From the NCBI GenBank assembly GCA_035581425.1, contig DATJVP010000190.1:1-13559 (forward strand): a DNA stretch of 13,559 nucleotides. Direction: 5' to 3'. Of the stretch, positions 7,144-13,559 are shown piece by piece. Every line of letters begins with the position of its first letter. Positions within the stretch are counted from its first letter, which is position 1. The notes beneath the pieces were generated by a model. That model saw nothing but the letters and a program-made list of their open reading frames with translations, was not told the origin of the DNA and ran no database searches. The DNA comes from DASZHJ01 sp035581425 (GTDB taxonomy: Bacteria; Pseudomonadota; Alphaproteobacteria; ATCC43930; CGMCC-115725). The position numbers were made by a program, and so were the translations under genes.

Positions 7144-7791
7144 CTACGCCACTCGGCGCTCGCGCTGTGCGGCGCGGCGGCGCTCGTAGCGCCAGACGGA
7201 GGCGGGGGGCAGGTTCTTCCAGACGCGCGCGGCGACGCGTCCGGTGACGCCGAGACGCTCGCGGTCGATCGGCGAGATCGGCCCATAGGTGAACTGGATG
7301 AGCGGGCGTCCGTCGCCCAGGAGCGCGAAGCACTCCGCGAGGATGCGCGTGCGCGTGAGCTTGGGGATGGAGATCAGCGGCAGGCTCGAGACCACCGCCG
7401 CGGCCTCGTGGATGCCCAGCGGCGCCAAGAGCCGGCGCAGCTCGCGCGCGTCGCCCTTGACGATCGTGAGCTCCGGGAAATGCTGCTTCAGGAGCCGGTA
7501 GAGCTCCTGATCGCGCTCGACGACGACGAGACGCTCGCGGGGAATGCCGGCTTCGAGGAGCGCGCGCGTGACGCTGCCGGTGCCGGCGCCGAGCTCGATG
7601 ATGACGCCGTGGCCCACGCTCTGGACCTCCCGCGCCATCGCGCGCGCGAGGTGGCGGCTCGAGGGCACCACGGCGCCGATCCGCGTCGGCGACTTCAGCC
7701 ACATCGCGAAGAACTTCATCGCCTCTTTGTCCTGCTCGTCCAGCAGAACGAGACGCCGAGGCTTGCTGCGGTTGCTCTCGGGCCTTGTCAT
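7144..7791 (-). CDS. pmtA: Phospholipid N-methyltransferase (PmtA-type, class I SAM methyltransferase)
   Basis: This 215-residue protein has the architecture of the Agrobacterium/rhizobial PmtA enzymes, which methylate phosphatidylethanolamine stepwise toward phosphatidylcholine at the inner membrane. The N-terminal amphipathic region (FFAMWLKSPTRIGAVVPSS, 27-45) is the PmtA-type membrane-binding segment. SAM motif I is ELGAGTGSVT (66-75), the acidic residue after strand 2 is Glu92, and KGDA lies at 112-115. The family-specific SSLPLISIP (135-143) and FTYGPISPI (167-175) match remembered PmtA wording closely. The fold is also shared with rRNA adenine dimethyltransferases, but those two motifs favour PmtA. 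The degree of methylation cannot be predicted. The start is ATG at 7791 with a GAGGAC site about ten bases upstream. The gene is first in a minus-strand unit with the TfdA-like gene and is divergent from the glutamate dehydrogenase gene. Confidence 0.85.
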   Translation of the reverse strand: MTRPESNRSKPRRLVLLDEQDKEAMKFFAMWLKSPTRIGAVVPSSRHLARAMAREVQSVGHGVIIELGAGTGSVTRALLEAGIPRERLVVVERDQELYRLLKQHFPELTIVKGDARELRRLLAPLGIHEAAAVVSSLPLISIPKLTRTRILAECFALLGDGRPLIQFTYGPISPIDRERLGVTGRVAARVWKNLPPASVWRYERRRAAQRERRVA

Positions 7792-7895
7792 GGGCTTGTC
7801 CTCGGGCGGCAGTAGGATTAGGGATCGGAAGCCAGCCCCGGCTCCGCCGATCCCCGTGAGAAAGGGACGACCGTATTAACCTAAAGCTTTGCCGG

Positions 7896-7940
7896 AGGCG
7901 GGGGAAGCCCCTTTCGCGCCAGAGGGGGATCGAACCCCCT
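7896..7940 (+). promoter_or_regulatory. Two adjacent hairpins with alternative pairing in the gdhB leader
   Basis: GGGG 7901-7904 pairs with CCCC 7908-7911, followed by TTT. AGGGGG 7923-7928 pairs with CCCCCT 7935-7940 around a 6-nt ATCGAA loop. The middle C run could instead pair with the second G run, giving a mutually exclusive fold. The structures end 33 bases before the ATG and before the AAGGGAGAG ribosome site (about 7957-7965). The transcription start is not identified, so a role in the leader is inference. Confidence 0.35.
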
Positions 7941-7973
7941 GCAACGATTGGATAAAAAGGGAGAGACGACGCC

Positions 7974-10900
7974 ATGCCGCTTCGCGCGGAGGACCAGAAG
8001 CAAGAGCGAATCGCGGGGATTTTGGGCCGCGTGGGCGAGCGCTTTCCGGCGCCGCGCGCGGACGCGATCCAGCGCTTCGTGAGCGAGTTCTACAGCCACG
8101 TTCCGCCCGAGGACGTGGTGCCCCGCGGCGCCGACGATCTCTACGGCGCGGCGCTCTCGCTTTGGAACTTCGCGCAGGAGCGGAAGGTCGGGCAGGCGAA
8201 GCTCCGCGCCTTCAATCCGCGCGCCGACGCAGACGGCTGGCACGCGGGCCGCACCGTGATCGAGATCGTCAACGACGACATGCCGTTCCTGGTGGACTCG
8301 GTTTCGGCGGCGCTGAACGGCCTCGGGCTCACCGTCCATCTCGTGATCCATCCGATGCTGCGCGTGCGCCGCGACGAGAAGGGAAGGCTCGTCGAGCTCC
8401 TCGCGGGCGATGGCGGCAACGGCGAGGCGGTCCTGCGGGAATCGCTGATGCACATCGAGGCGAGCGAGCAGAGCGATCCCGCGCGCCTCGCGGAGATCGC
8501 CTCCACGCTCGAGCGCGTGCTCGCGGACGTGCGCGTCGCGGTCGCGGATTGGGCGCGCATGCGCGCGACGCTCGCGGAAGTGCGGCAGGCGATGGTCGCG
8601 GGCCCGCATCCCTCGGTCCCGCCGGAGGAGGTGCGCGAGGCCGAGGAATTCCTGCGCTGGCTCGGCGACGACAACTTCACCTTCCTCGGCTACCGGCGCT
8701 ACCGCTTCGCGAAGGAGGGGAACGGGCTCGACATCGGCATCGCCGACGGGCTCGGCATCCTCCGCGACGAGAGCTACGCGGTCTTCGACGGGCTCCGGCA
8801 TTTCGAGACCCTGCCGCGGGAGGTGCAGGACTTCCTGCGCGAGGCGCGGCTCCTCTCGATCGCCAAGGCCAACAAGCGCGCGACCGTGCATCGCCCCGCG
8901 CAGATGGATGCGATCGCCATCCGCATCTTCGCGCCCAACGGCGAGGTGCTGGGCGAGCATCTCTTCGTCGGCCTCTTCACCTCGACGGCCTATGCGAGCA
9001 GCGCGCGCTCGACGCCGCTCTTGCGCCACAAGGTCGCGCACATCCTCCAGCGCGCGGGCTTCCCGCCGGCGAGCCACGACGCGAAGGCGCTCGTCCACAT
9101 CCTCGACGGCCTTCCGCGCGACGAGCTCTTCCAGAGCAGCGAGCAGGAACTCTTCGACACCGCGCTCGGCGTGCTCAATTTGCAGGAGCGGCAGCGGATC
9201 GCGCTCTTCGTTCGGCGCGACAATTTCGGCCGCTTCGTCTCCTGCCTCGTCTATTGCCCGCGCGAGCGCTACAACACCGATCTCAGGAAGCGCTTCCAGG
9301 CGATCCTCGAGCAGGCCTATCGCGGCACGATCTCGCATTTCGACACGCAGTTCGGCGAATCCGTGCTGGCGCGCGTCCATTTCATCCTCGACACCCCCGA
9401 CCGCGCCGCGCGCGAGGTCGACGTCGCGGAGGTCGAGCGCCGGCTCGCCGAGGCCGGACGGAGCTGGGAGGACGGACTCTCCGAGGAGCTCGCGGACGGG
9501 CATGGCGAGGCCGAGGGCAACGCGCTTTTCCGGTGCTACGGCGGCGCTTTCCCGACCTCCTATCGCGAGCGCTATTCGGCCGCGGCCGCGCTCTACGACA
9601 TCGCGCGCATCGAGGAGGTGCGCGCGGGAACGCCGCTCGCGCTCACGCTCTACAAGCCCGTCGAGGCGGAGGGGCATGAGCTCGGCTTCAAGATCTACCG
9701 CAAGGCGGAAGCGGTGGCGCTCTCGGACGTGCTGCCGGTGCTGGAGCATATGGGCCTTCGCGTCATCTCCGAGGAGCCCTACCGCATCCAGCCCGTGGGC
9801 GACGCCGAGCCCATTGCGATGCAGGATTTCGCGCTCACGGTCGAGGCGGATTGCGACGTCGGCCGCGATCGCGAGCGCTTCGAGCAGGCCTTCCAGCGCA
9901 TCTGGGCCGGCGACATGGAGAGCGACGGCTTCAACCGCCTCGTCCTCGGCGCGCGCCTCGACTGGCGCGAGGTCGTGGTGCTGCGCCTCTACGCGAAAGT
10001 GCTGCGCCAGGCGGGCTTCCCCTTCAGCCAGGCCTATCTCGAGGATACGCTCGGAGCCTATCCCGCGCTTGCAGCGAAGCTCGCCGCACTCTTCCGCGCG
10101 CGCTTCGATCCCTCCGCGAGCGACCATGCTGCCGAGACCGAGCGGCGCGCCAGGGAGATCGAGGCCGATCTCGACGCCGTCACCAACCTCGACGAGGACC
10201 GCATCCTCCGCGCCTATCTCCGGCTCATCCGCGGGAGCCTGCGCACCAACTTCTTCCAGCGCGGCGAGAAGGGCGGGCCCAAGCCCTATCTCTCGGTGAA
10301 GCTCGCGAGCCACGCGATCGAGCTCTTCCCGCTGCCGCGGCCGCTCTATGAGATCTACGTCTTGAGCCCGCGCATGGAGGGCGTCCATCTCCGCGGCGGC
10401 AAGGTCGCGCGCGGCGGCATCCGCTGGTCCGACCGCAAGGAGGATTTCCGCACGGAGATCCTGGGCCTGATGAAGGCGCAGATGGTGAAGAACGCGGTGA
10501 TCGTGCCCGTGGGCTCCAAGGGCGGCTTCGTCCTGAAGCGCCCGCCGCCGCCGGGCGCGGGGCGCGAGGCGTTCCAGAGCGAAGGGATCGAGTGCTACAA
10601 GATCCTGATGCGCGGGCTCCTCGACATCACCGACAACATCGTCGGCGATCAGATCGTTCCGCCCGCGGAGGTCGTGCGCCACGACGAGAACGATCCCTAT
10701 CTCGTCGTTGCCGCCGACAAGGGCACCGCGACCTTCTCCGACATCGCCAACGGCGTCTCGCAGGAATACCGCTTCTGGCTCGACGACGCCTTCGCGTCCG
10801 GGGGATCGCAGGGCTATGACCACAAGGCCATGGGCATCACCGCCCGCGGCGCCTGGGAGACGGTGAAGCGGCATTTCCGCGAGCTCGGCACCGACATCCA

Positions 10901-12785
10901 GGCGACGGACTTCACCTGCGTCGGCGTCGGCGACATGAGCGGCGACGTCTTCGGGAACGGCATGCTGCGCTCGAAGCATACGAAGCTCATCGGCGCCTTC
11001 GATCACCGGCACATCTTCCTCGACCCCAATCCCGATCCCGAGAAGAGCTTCGCGGAGCGCCAGCGCCTCTTCGATCTCCCGCGCTCGAGCTGGGCCGATT
11101 TCGACGCGAAGCTCATCTCGAAAGGCGGCGGGGTCTATCCGCGAACCCTCAAGGCGGTGCCGATCTCGCCGGAGGCGCGGAAGTGGCTCAGGCTCAAGAA
11201 CGACCGCCCGACGCCGGCCGAGGTGATCCAGGCGCTCCTCAAGGCGAGGGTCGATCTTCTGTGGTTCGGCGGTATCGGCACGTACATCAAGGCCAGTACG
11301 GAGACGCATGCCGACGCCGGCGACCGCGCGAACGACCCCGTCCGCATCAACGCCACGAAGATCAAGGCGAAGGTGGTGGGAGAGGGCGCCAATCTCGGCG
11401 TGACCCAGCGCGCGCGGATCGAGTACGCGACCTGCGGCGGCCGCATCAACACCGACGCCATCGACAATTCCGCGGGGGTCGACACCTCCGACCACGAGGT
11501 GAACCTGAAGATTCTGCTGAATGCCGCGGTGGCGTCCGGCGATCTCACGCTGAAGCAGCGGAACACGGTGCTGCGCGAGATCACCGACGACGTGGCGGGG
11601 CTGGTGCTTCGGGACAACTATCTCCAGGGCTTGGCGCTGACGCTCGCGCAGATGCAGGCGGCGGATCGGCTCGATGCGCAGGCGCGCTTCATGCGTGCGC
11701 TCGAGAAGGCGGGAAAGCTCGACCGCGCGGTCGAGTTCCTGCCGGACGACGAGGCGCTCGCGGAGCGTGCGGCGGGGCGGCGCGGCCTCACGCGGCCGGA
11801 GCTGGCGGTGCTTCTTGCCTATGCCAAGAACACGCTGGCGCAGGACCTGGACGGGACGGACCTGCCGGACGATCCGCATCTCCTCGCGGATCTCGAGGCT
11901 TATTTTCCGCCGAAGCTCGTGGAGCGCTTCCGCCCGCAGATCGCGGGGCACCGGCTGCGGCGCGAGATCGTTGCGACCTGTGTCGCGAACGATCTCGTCA
12001 ATCGCTGCGGGATTACCTTCGCGGCGGAGATTCAGGAGCGGACGGGACGCGGCGTCGGCGATGTCGCGCGCTCCTATGCGGTCGTGCGCGCGGTCTACGA
12101 CCTCGACACGCTCTGGGACGAGGTGAACGCGCTCGACAACAAGGTGGAGGCGGAGACGCAGGCGGAGATGCTGCTGGCGGCGGGGCGCGTCGTCGAGCGC
12201 GCGACCGCCTGGTTCCTGCGCGGCATGAACGCGCTCGACATCGCCGAGCGCGTCGAAGCCTTCCGCCCCGGTGTGAGGAAACTGGCGGCGGGCCTCCCGG
12301 AGCTGATGCCGGATTCGCAGAAAGCCGAATTCGCGCGGCGCGTCCAGGGCTGGGTCGCGCGCAAGGTGCCGGAGGAGCTTGCGACGCGCGTCGCGAAATT
12401 CGACTTCCTGGGCTCGGCGGTCGACATCGTGCGCCTCTGCGCCACGACCGGCGGCGAGATCGAGGCGCTGGGTCAGCGCTGCTTTGCGGTGGGCGCGCGC
12501 TTCCGGCTCGACCTCCTGCGCGTGGCCGCGCGGCGGCTCGAGTCGCAGACGGCCTGGCAGAAGCTCGCGATCAATGCGCTCATCGAGGACCTCTACGGCC
12601 ACCAGGCCGATCTCGCCGCGAAGGCCTTGGGCGAGGGCGCGGAGTTCGAGAAGTGGCTCCAGATGCACGCGAAAGAGCTCGCGCATCTCGACGGGCTCAT
12701 CCAGGAGATCGTGCAAGCGGCGCAGCCGGATTTGGCGATGCTCACCGTCGCGAACCGTGCCTTCCGGGCGCTGGTGGCGGTGTGA
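7974..12785 (+). CDS. gdhB: Large NAD-specific glutamate dehydrogenase (about 180 kDa class)
   Basis: This 1603-residue protein has the usual length of the large bacterial NAD-GDH class, which deaminates L-glutamate to 2-oxoglutarate and ammonium in the cytoplasm, normally as a catabolic step. The N-terminal half holds ACT-like regulatory regions, for example IEIVNDDMPFLVDSVS near residue 96. The catalytic domain starts near residue 700. It shows GGKVARGGIRWSDRKEDFRTE (808-828), LMKAQMVKN with Lys834, and VPVGSKGG with Lys849, the probable catalytic lysine by analogy with small GDHs. The nucleotide-binding turn VGVGDMSGDVFGNG follows at 983-996. VGEGANLGVTQRARIEYA and a helical C-terminal domain complete it. 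No frameshift or missing block is seen. The start has AAGGGAGAG eight to nine bases upstream. The enzyme class is typical of alphaproteobacteria and pseudomonads and is often allosterically controlled. Some authors call the alphaproteobacterial gene gdhZ or gdh. Confidence 0.97.
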   Translation: MPLRAEDQKQERIAGILGRVGERFPAPRADAIQRFVSEFYSHVPPEDVVPRGADDLYGAALSLWNFAQERKVGQAKLRAFNPRADADGWHAGRTVIEIVNDDMPFLVDSVSAALNGLGLTVHLVIHPMLRVRRDEKGRLVELLAGDGGNGEAVLRESLMHIEASEQSDPARLAEIASTLERVLADVRVAVADWARMRATLAEVRQAMVAGPHPSVPPEEVREAEEFLRWLGDDNFTFLGYRRYRFAKEGNGLDIGIADGLGILRDESYAVFDGLRHFETLPREVQDFLREARLLSIAKANKRATVHRPAQMDAIAIRIFAPNGEVLGEHLFVGLFTSTAYASSARSTPLLRHKVAHILQRAGFPPASHDAKALVHILDGLPRDELFQSSEQELFDTALGVLNLQERQRIALFVRRDNFGRFVSCLVYCPRERYNTDLRKRFQAILEQAYRGTISHFDTQFGESVLARVHFILDTPDRAAREVDVAEVERRLAEAGRSWEDGLSEELADGHGEAEGNALFRCYGGAFPTSYRERYSAAAALYDIARIEEVRAGTPLALTLYKPVEAEGHELGFKIYRKAEAVALSDVLPVLEHMGLRVISEEPYRIQPVGDAEPIAMQDFALTVEADCDVGRDRERFEQAFQRIWAGDMESDGFNRLVLGARLDWREVVVLRLYAKVLRQAGFPFSQAYLEDTLGAYPALAAKLAALFRARFDPSASDHAAETERRAREIEADLDAVTNLDEDRILRAYLRLIRGSLRTNFFQRGEKGGPKPYLSVKLASHAIELFPLPRPLYEIYVLSPRMEGVHLRGGKVARGGIRWSDRKEDFRTEILGLMKAQMVKNAVIVPVGSKGGFVLKRPPPPGAGREAFQSEGIECYKILMRGLLDITDNIVGDQIVPPAEVVRHDENDPYLVVAADKGTATFSDIANGVSQEYRFWLDDAFASGGSQGYDHKAMGITARGAWETVKRHFRELGTDIQATDFTCVGVGDMSGDVFGNGMLRSKHTKLIGAFDHRHIFLDPNPDPEKSFAERQRLFDLPRSSWADFDAKLISKGGGVYPRTLKAVPISPEARKWLRLKNDRPTPAEVIQALLKARVDLLWFGGIGTYIKASTETHADAGDRANDPVRINATKIKAKVVGEGANLGVTQRARIEYATCGGRINTDAIDNSAGVDTSDHEVNLKILLNAAVASGDLTLKQRNTVLREITDDVAGLVLRDNYLQGLALTLAQMQAADRLDAQARFMRALEKAGKLDRAVEFLPDDEALAERAAGRRGLTRPELAVLLAYAKNTLAQDLDGTDLPDDPHLLADLEAYFPPKLVERFRPQIAGHRLRREIVATCVANDLVNRCGITFAAEIQERTGRGVGDVARSYAVVRAVYDLDTLWDEVNALDNKVEAETQAEMLLAAGRVVERATAWFLRGMNALDIAERVEAFRPGVRKLAAGLPELMPDSQKAEFARRVQGWVARKVPEELATRVAKFDFLGSAVDIVRLCATTGGEIEALGQRCFAVGARFRLDLLRVAARRLESQTAWQKLAINALIEDLYGHQADLAAKALGEGAEFEKWLQMHAKELAHLDGLIQEIVQAAQPDLAMLTVANRAFRALVAV

Positions 12786-12793
12786 AACCGGGT

Positions 12794-12901
12794 TGAACCA
12801 CCAAGGCACCAAGACACCAAGTTCATTTTCGGGGCGTCCCTCGACACGCTCGGGATGCCTCGAAAAAAATGAACTTGGTGTCTTGGTGCCTTGGTGGTTC
12901 A
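12794..12901. repeat. 108-nt near-perfect palindrome with CACCAAGN octamer-repeat arms (MITE/REP-like; probable bidirectional terminator)
   Basis: The arms 12794-12829 and 12866-12901 are exact inverted copies of 36 bp. Each arm contains three tandem octamers of the form CACCAAGN (left arm 12799-12822) read inward, or the reverse complement on the right. The interior continues the stem: 12830-12832 pairs with 12860-12862, and GGCGTCCC (12833-12840) pairs with GGGATGCC (12852-12859) with one G-U wobble. That leaves an 11-nt tip and a 3-A bulge. The element begins eight bases after the gdhB stop. Its right end contains the stop codon of the convergent terminase gene. No target-site duplication is visible. 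From memory, CACCAAG-type repeats recur in intergenic regions of several bacterial groups, but I cannot name a family. Confidence 0.9.
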
Positions 12902-13465
12902 GGAGTCCTTTTCCCCTGCCTCGATCGTCCTCGTCTCCTCCGTCTGCGTCTCCGCGAGTTTGGCGAGGCGTCCCAGGATGATCTCGCGGACGCGCTCGGC
13001 CGTCTGGTGCGGGTTCTGGGCCCAGGGCGGGAAGACGCCGGGCTTGCGGCCGATGACGCCCAGGTGCTTGGCGAGGACCTCGAGCGCGCGCATCTTGTCG
13101 TGCAGCTTGGCGCGCGCGCCGCTTTTAGCGTCGCCGGAGATTTCCGCGATCGCCGCGCGCTCGTCGGCGCTGAGCTCGGAGTTGGGTTTGAGCCGCACGC
13201 CTTCCGGTCCCCAATCCGCGAGCGTTCCCAGATCGGCGAAGGCGACCCGCGCCAATTCCGCGACGACGCGATCGGCGGTGACGAGCGTGCGCTCCTGCCG
13301 CTTCTCCTGCTCGGCGCGGATCGCCGCCGCGATCTCCGGATCCCGCATGAGCGAGTAGGCGATCTGCCGCACGGTCGACTTCGCATAACCCGCGCGCTCG
13401 GCCGCGCGGGTGGCATTGAGGTCGACGAGGTATTCCTGCACGAAGTGCTGGCGGCGCCGGTTCAT
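12899..13465 (-). CDS. Phage-type terminase small subunit (Terminase_2 family)
   Basis: This 188-residue protein opens with the Terminase_2 signature: FVQEYLVDLNATRAAERAGYAKSTV (residues 8-32), a helix-turn-helix DNA-binding region. It continues with a helical oligomerisation part, TADRVVAELARVAFADLG (63-80) and KLHDKMRALEVLAKHLGVIG. In phages the small subunit recognises packaging DNA and hands it to the large ATPase/nuclease subunit, normally encoded directly downstream. Here the downstream side is the palindrome and then the convergent gdhB, so no large subunit follows. The TGA stop (12899-12901) lies within the terminal TGAACC of the palindrome, so the natural C-terminus may have been lost or altered. 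The start is ATG at 13465, overlapping the stop of the upstream gene as ATGA, with AAGGG seven bases before it inside that gene. It is probably a prophage or phage-like remnant. Confidence 0.88.
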   Translation of the reverse strand: MNRRRQHFVQEYLVDLNATRAAERAGYAKSTVRQIAYSLMRDPEIAAAIRAEQEKRQERTLVTADRVVAELARVAFADLGTLADWGPEGVRLKPNSELSADERAAIAEISGDAKSGARAKLHDKMRALEVLAKHLGVIGRKPGVFPPWAQNPHQTAERVREIILGRLAKLAETQTEETRTIEAGEKDS

Positions 13466-13559
13466 TTGCGCCCTTGATCCCAGCCGAAGCCCGGCTCGCG
13501 CGCGTTCCGTTCCGCCTCCGCCTTCCGCGCCCGCGCCTTCGCCGCCGCGAGGCGTTTCC
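13462..13559 (-). CDS. Unidentified protein, C-terminal fragment (N-terminus beyond window edge)
   Basis: On the minus strand an open frame enters from the right edge and runs 31 codons to TGA at 13462-13464. It overlaps the terminase start codon by the ATGA arrangement typical of translationally coupled genes. The visible residues are rich in Ala, Arg and Lys (a charged helix, AAAKARARKAEAERNA) and end GFGWDQGRK. I do not recognise a family from this fragment. A second frame, continuous with the terminase start, is also open to the edge. Its Gly-rich content (GGEGAGAEGGGGTER) looks like a shadow. The tight overlap suggests this gene and the terminase gene belong to one transcript, perhaps a phage-derived module. 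Confidence 0.5.
   Translation of the reverse strand, partial: KRLAAAKARARKAEAERNAREPGFGWDQGRK

Noticed and set aside
7116..7286. N-terminal extension of the TfdA-like protein up to 7286
   Set aside because: The added residues are Arg/Ser/Pro-rich, overlap the end of pmtA in another frame and have no counterpart in TfdA. The ATG at 7115 fits the family start.
7899..7950. tRNA-like T-arm on the minus strand (GGGGG-TTCGATC-CCCCT at about 7924-7940)
   Set aside because: The T-arm pattern and a CTGGCGC follow-on are present, but there is no D-arm, anticodon stem, matching 5' acceptor strand or CCA at the right distances. At most it could be a tRNA 3' remnant. More simply, it is a G/C hairpin in the leader.
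7881..12812. A 1643-codon open frame on the minus strand, antisense to the whole glutamate dehydrogenase gene
   Set aside because: It is rich in Arg, Glu, Ala, His and Leu in the pattern expected from the antisense of a GC-biased gene. It has no recognisable domain, while the plus strand is an unmistakable full-length NAD-GDH.
12795..12900. CRISPR-like reading of the repeated CACCAAG units
   Set aside because: The units are 8 bp in direct tandem with no spacers and are mirrored into a palindrome. This is not a CRISPR array.

Overview
The window is GC-rich DNA of about 13.6 kb with dense, short-gapped genes and a strongly GC-biased third codon position. A full-length large NAD-dependent glutamate dehydrogenase, a PmtA-type phospholipid N-methyltransferase, a TfdA-like dioxygenase and a Tat-targeted DUF1254 protein together point to an alphaproteobacterium, most likely Hyphomicrobiales/Rhizobiales-like or Rhodospirillales-like. 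That placement is inference from gene content. Nothing in the window names a species, and there is no rRNA or recognisable tRNA.

Layout, left to right. (1) A TauE/SafE-type membrane transporter on the minus strand is cut by the left edge. (2) A gene-poor stretch of about 510 bp (800-1309) carries degenerate repeats and an inverted repeat. (3) A Tat-exported DUF1254/DUF1214 protein (plus) converges on a diheme cytochrome c lipoprotein (minus) across a compact hairpin terminator. (4) A 200-bp divergent intergenic region with several symmetric elements separates the cytochrome gene from a class A beta-lactamase-like serine hydrolase (plus). (5) A CitA/TcuC-type citrate or tricarballylate:proton symporter follows (plus). 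(6) It converges on a two-gene minus-strand unit, pmtA then a TfdA-like 2-oxoglutarate dioxygenase. (7) Divergent from pmtA is the 1603-residue NAD-glutamate dehydrogenase gene. Its leader holds four alternating G and C runs that could form alternative hairpins. (8) A 108-nt near-perfect palindrome lies between the dehydrogenase gene and a convergent phage-type terminase small-subunit gene. (9) At the right edge is the 3' end of a further minus-strand gene that overlaps the terminase start as ATGA.

Most of the window looks like ordinary metabolic chromosome: carboxylate uptake, glutamate catabolism, membrane lipid methylation and oxidative enzymes. The right end is the accessory part. It has an orphan terminase small subunit without an adjacent large subunit, and its stop codon is supplied by the end of the palindrome. 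I do not see a convincing new multi-gene system. The palindrome with octamer-repeat arms is the most striking structure, followed by the leader of the dehydrogenase gene and the symmetric elements upstream of the serine hydrolase.
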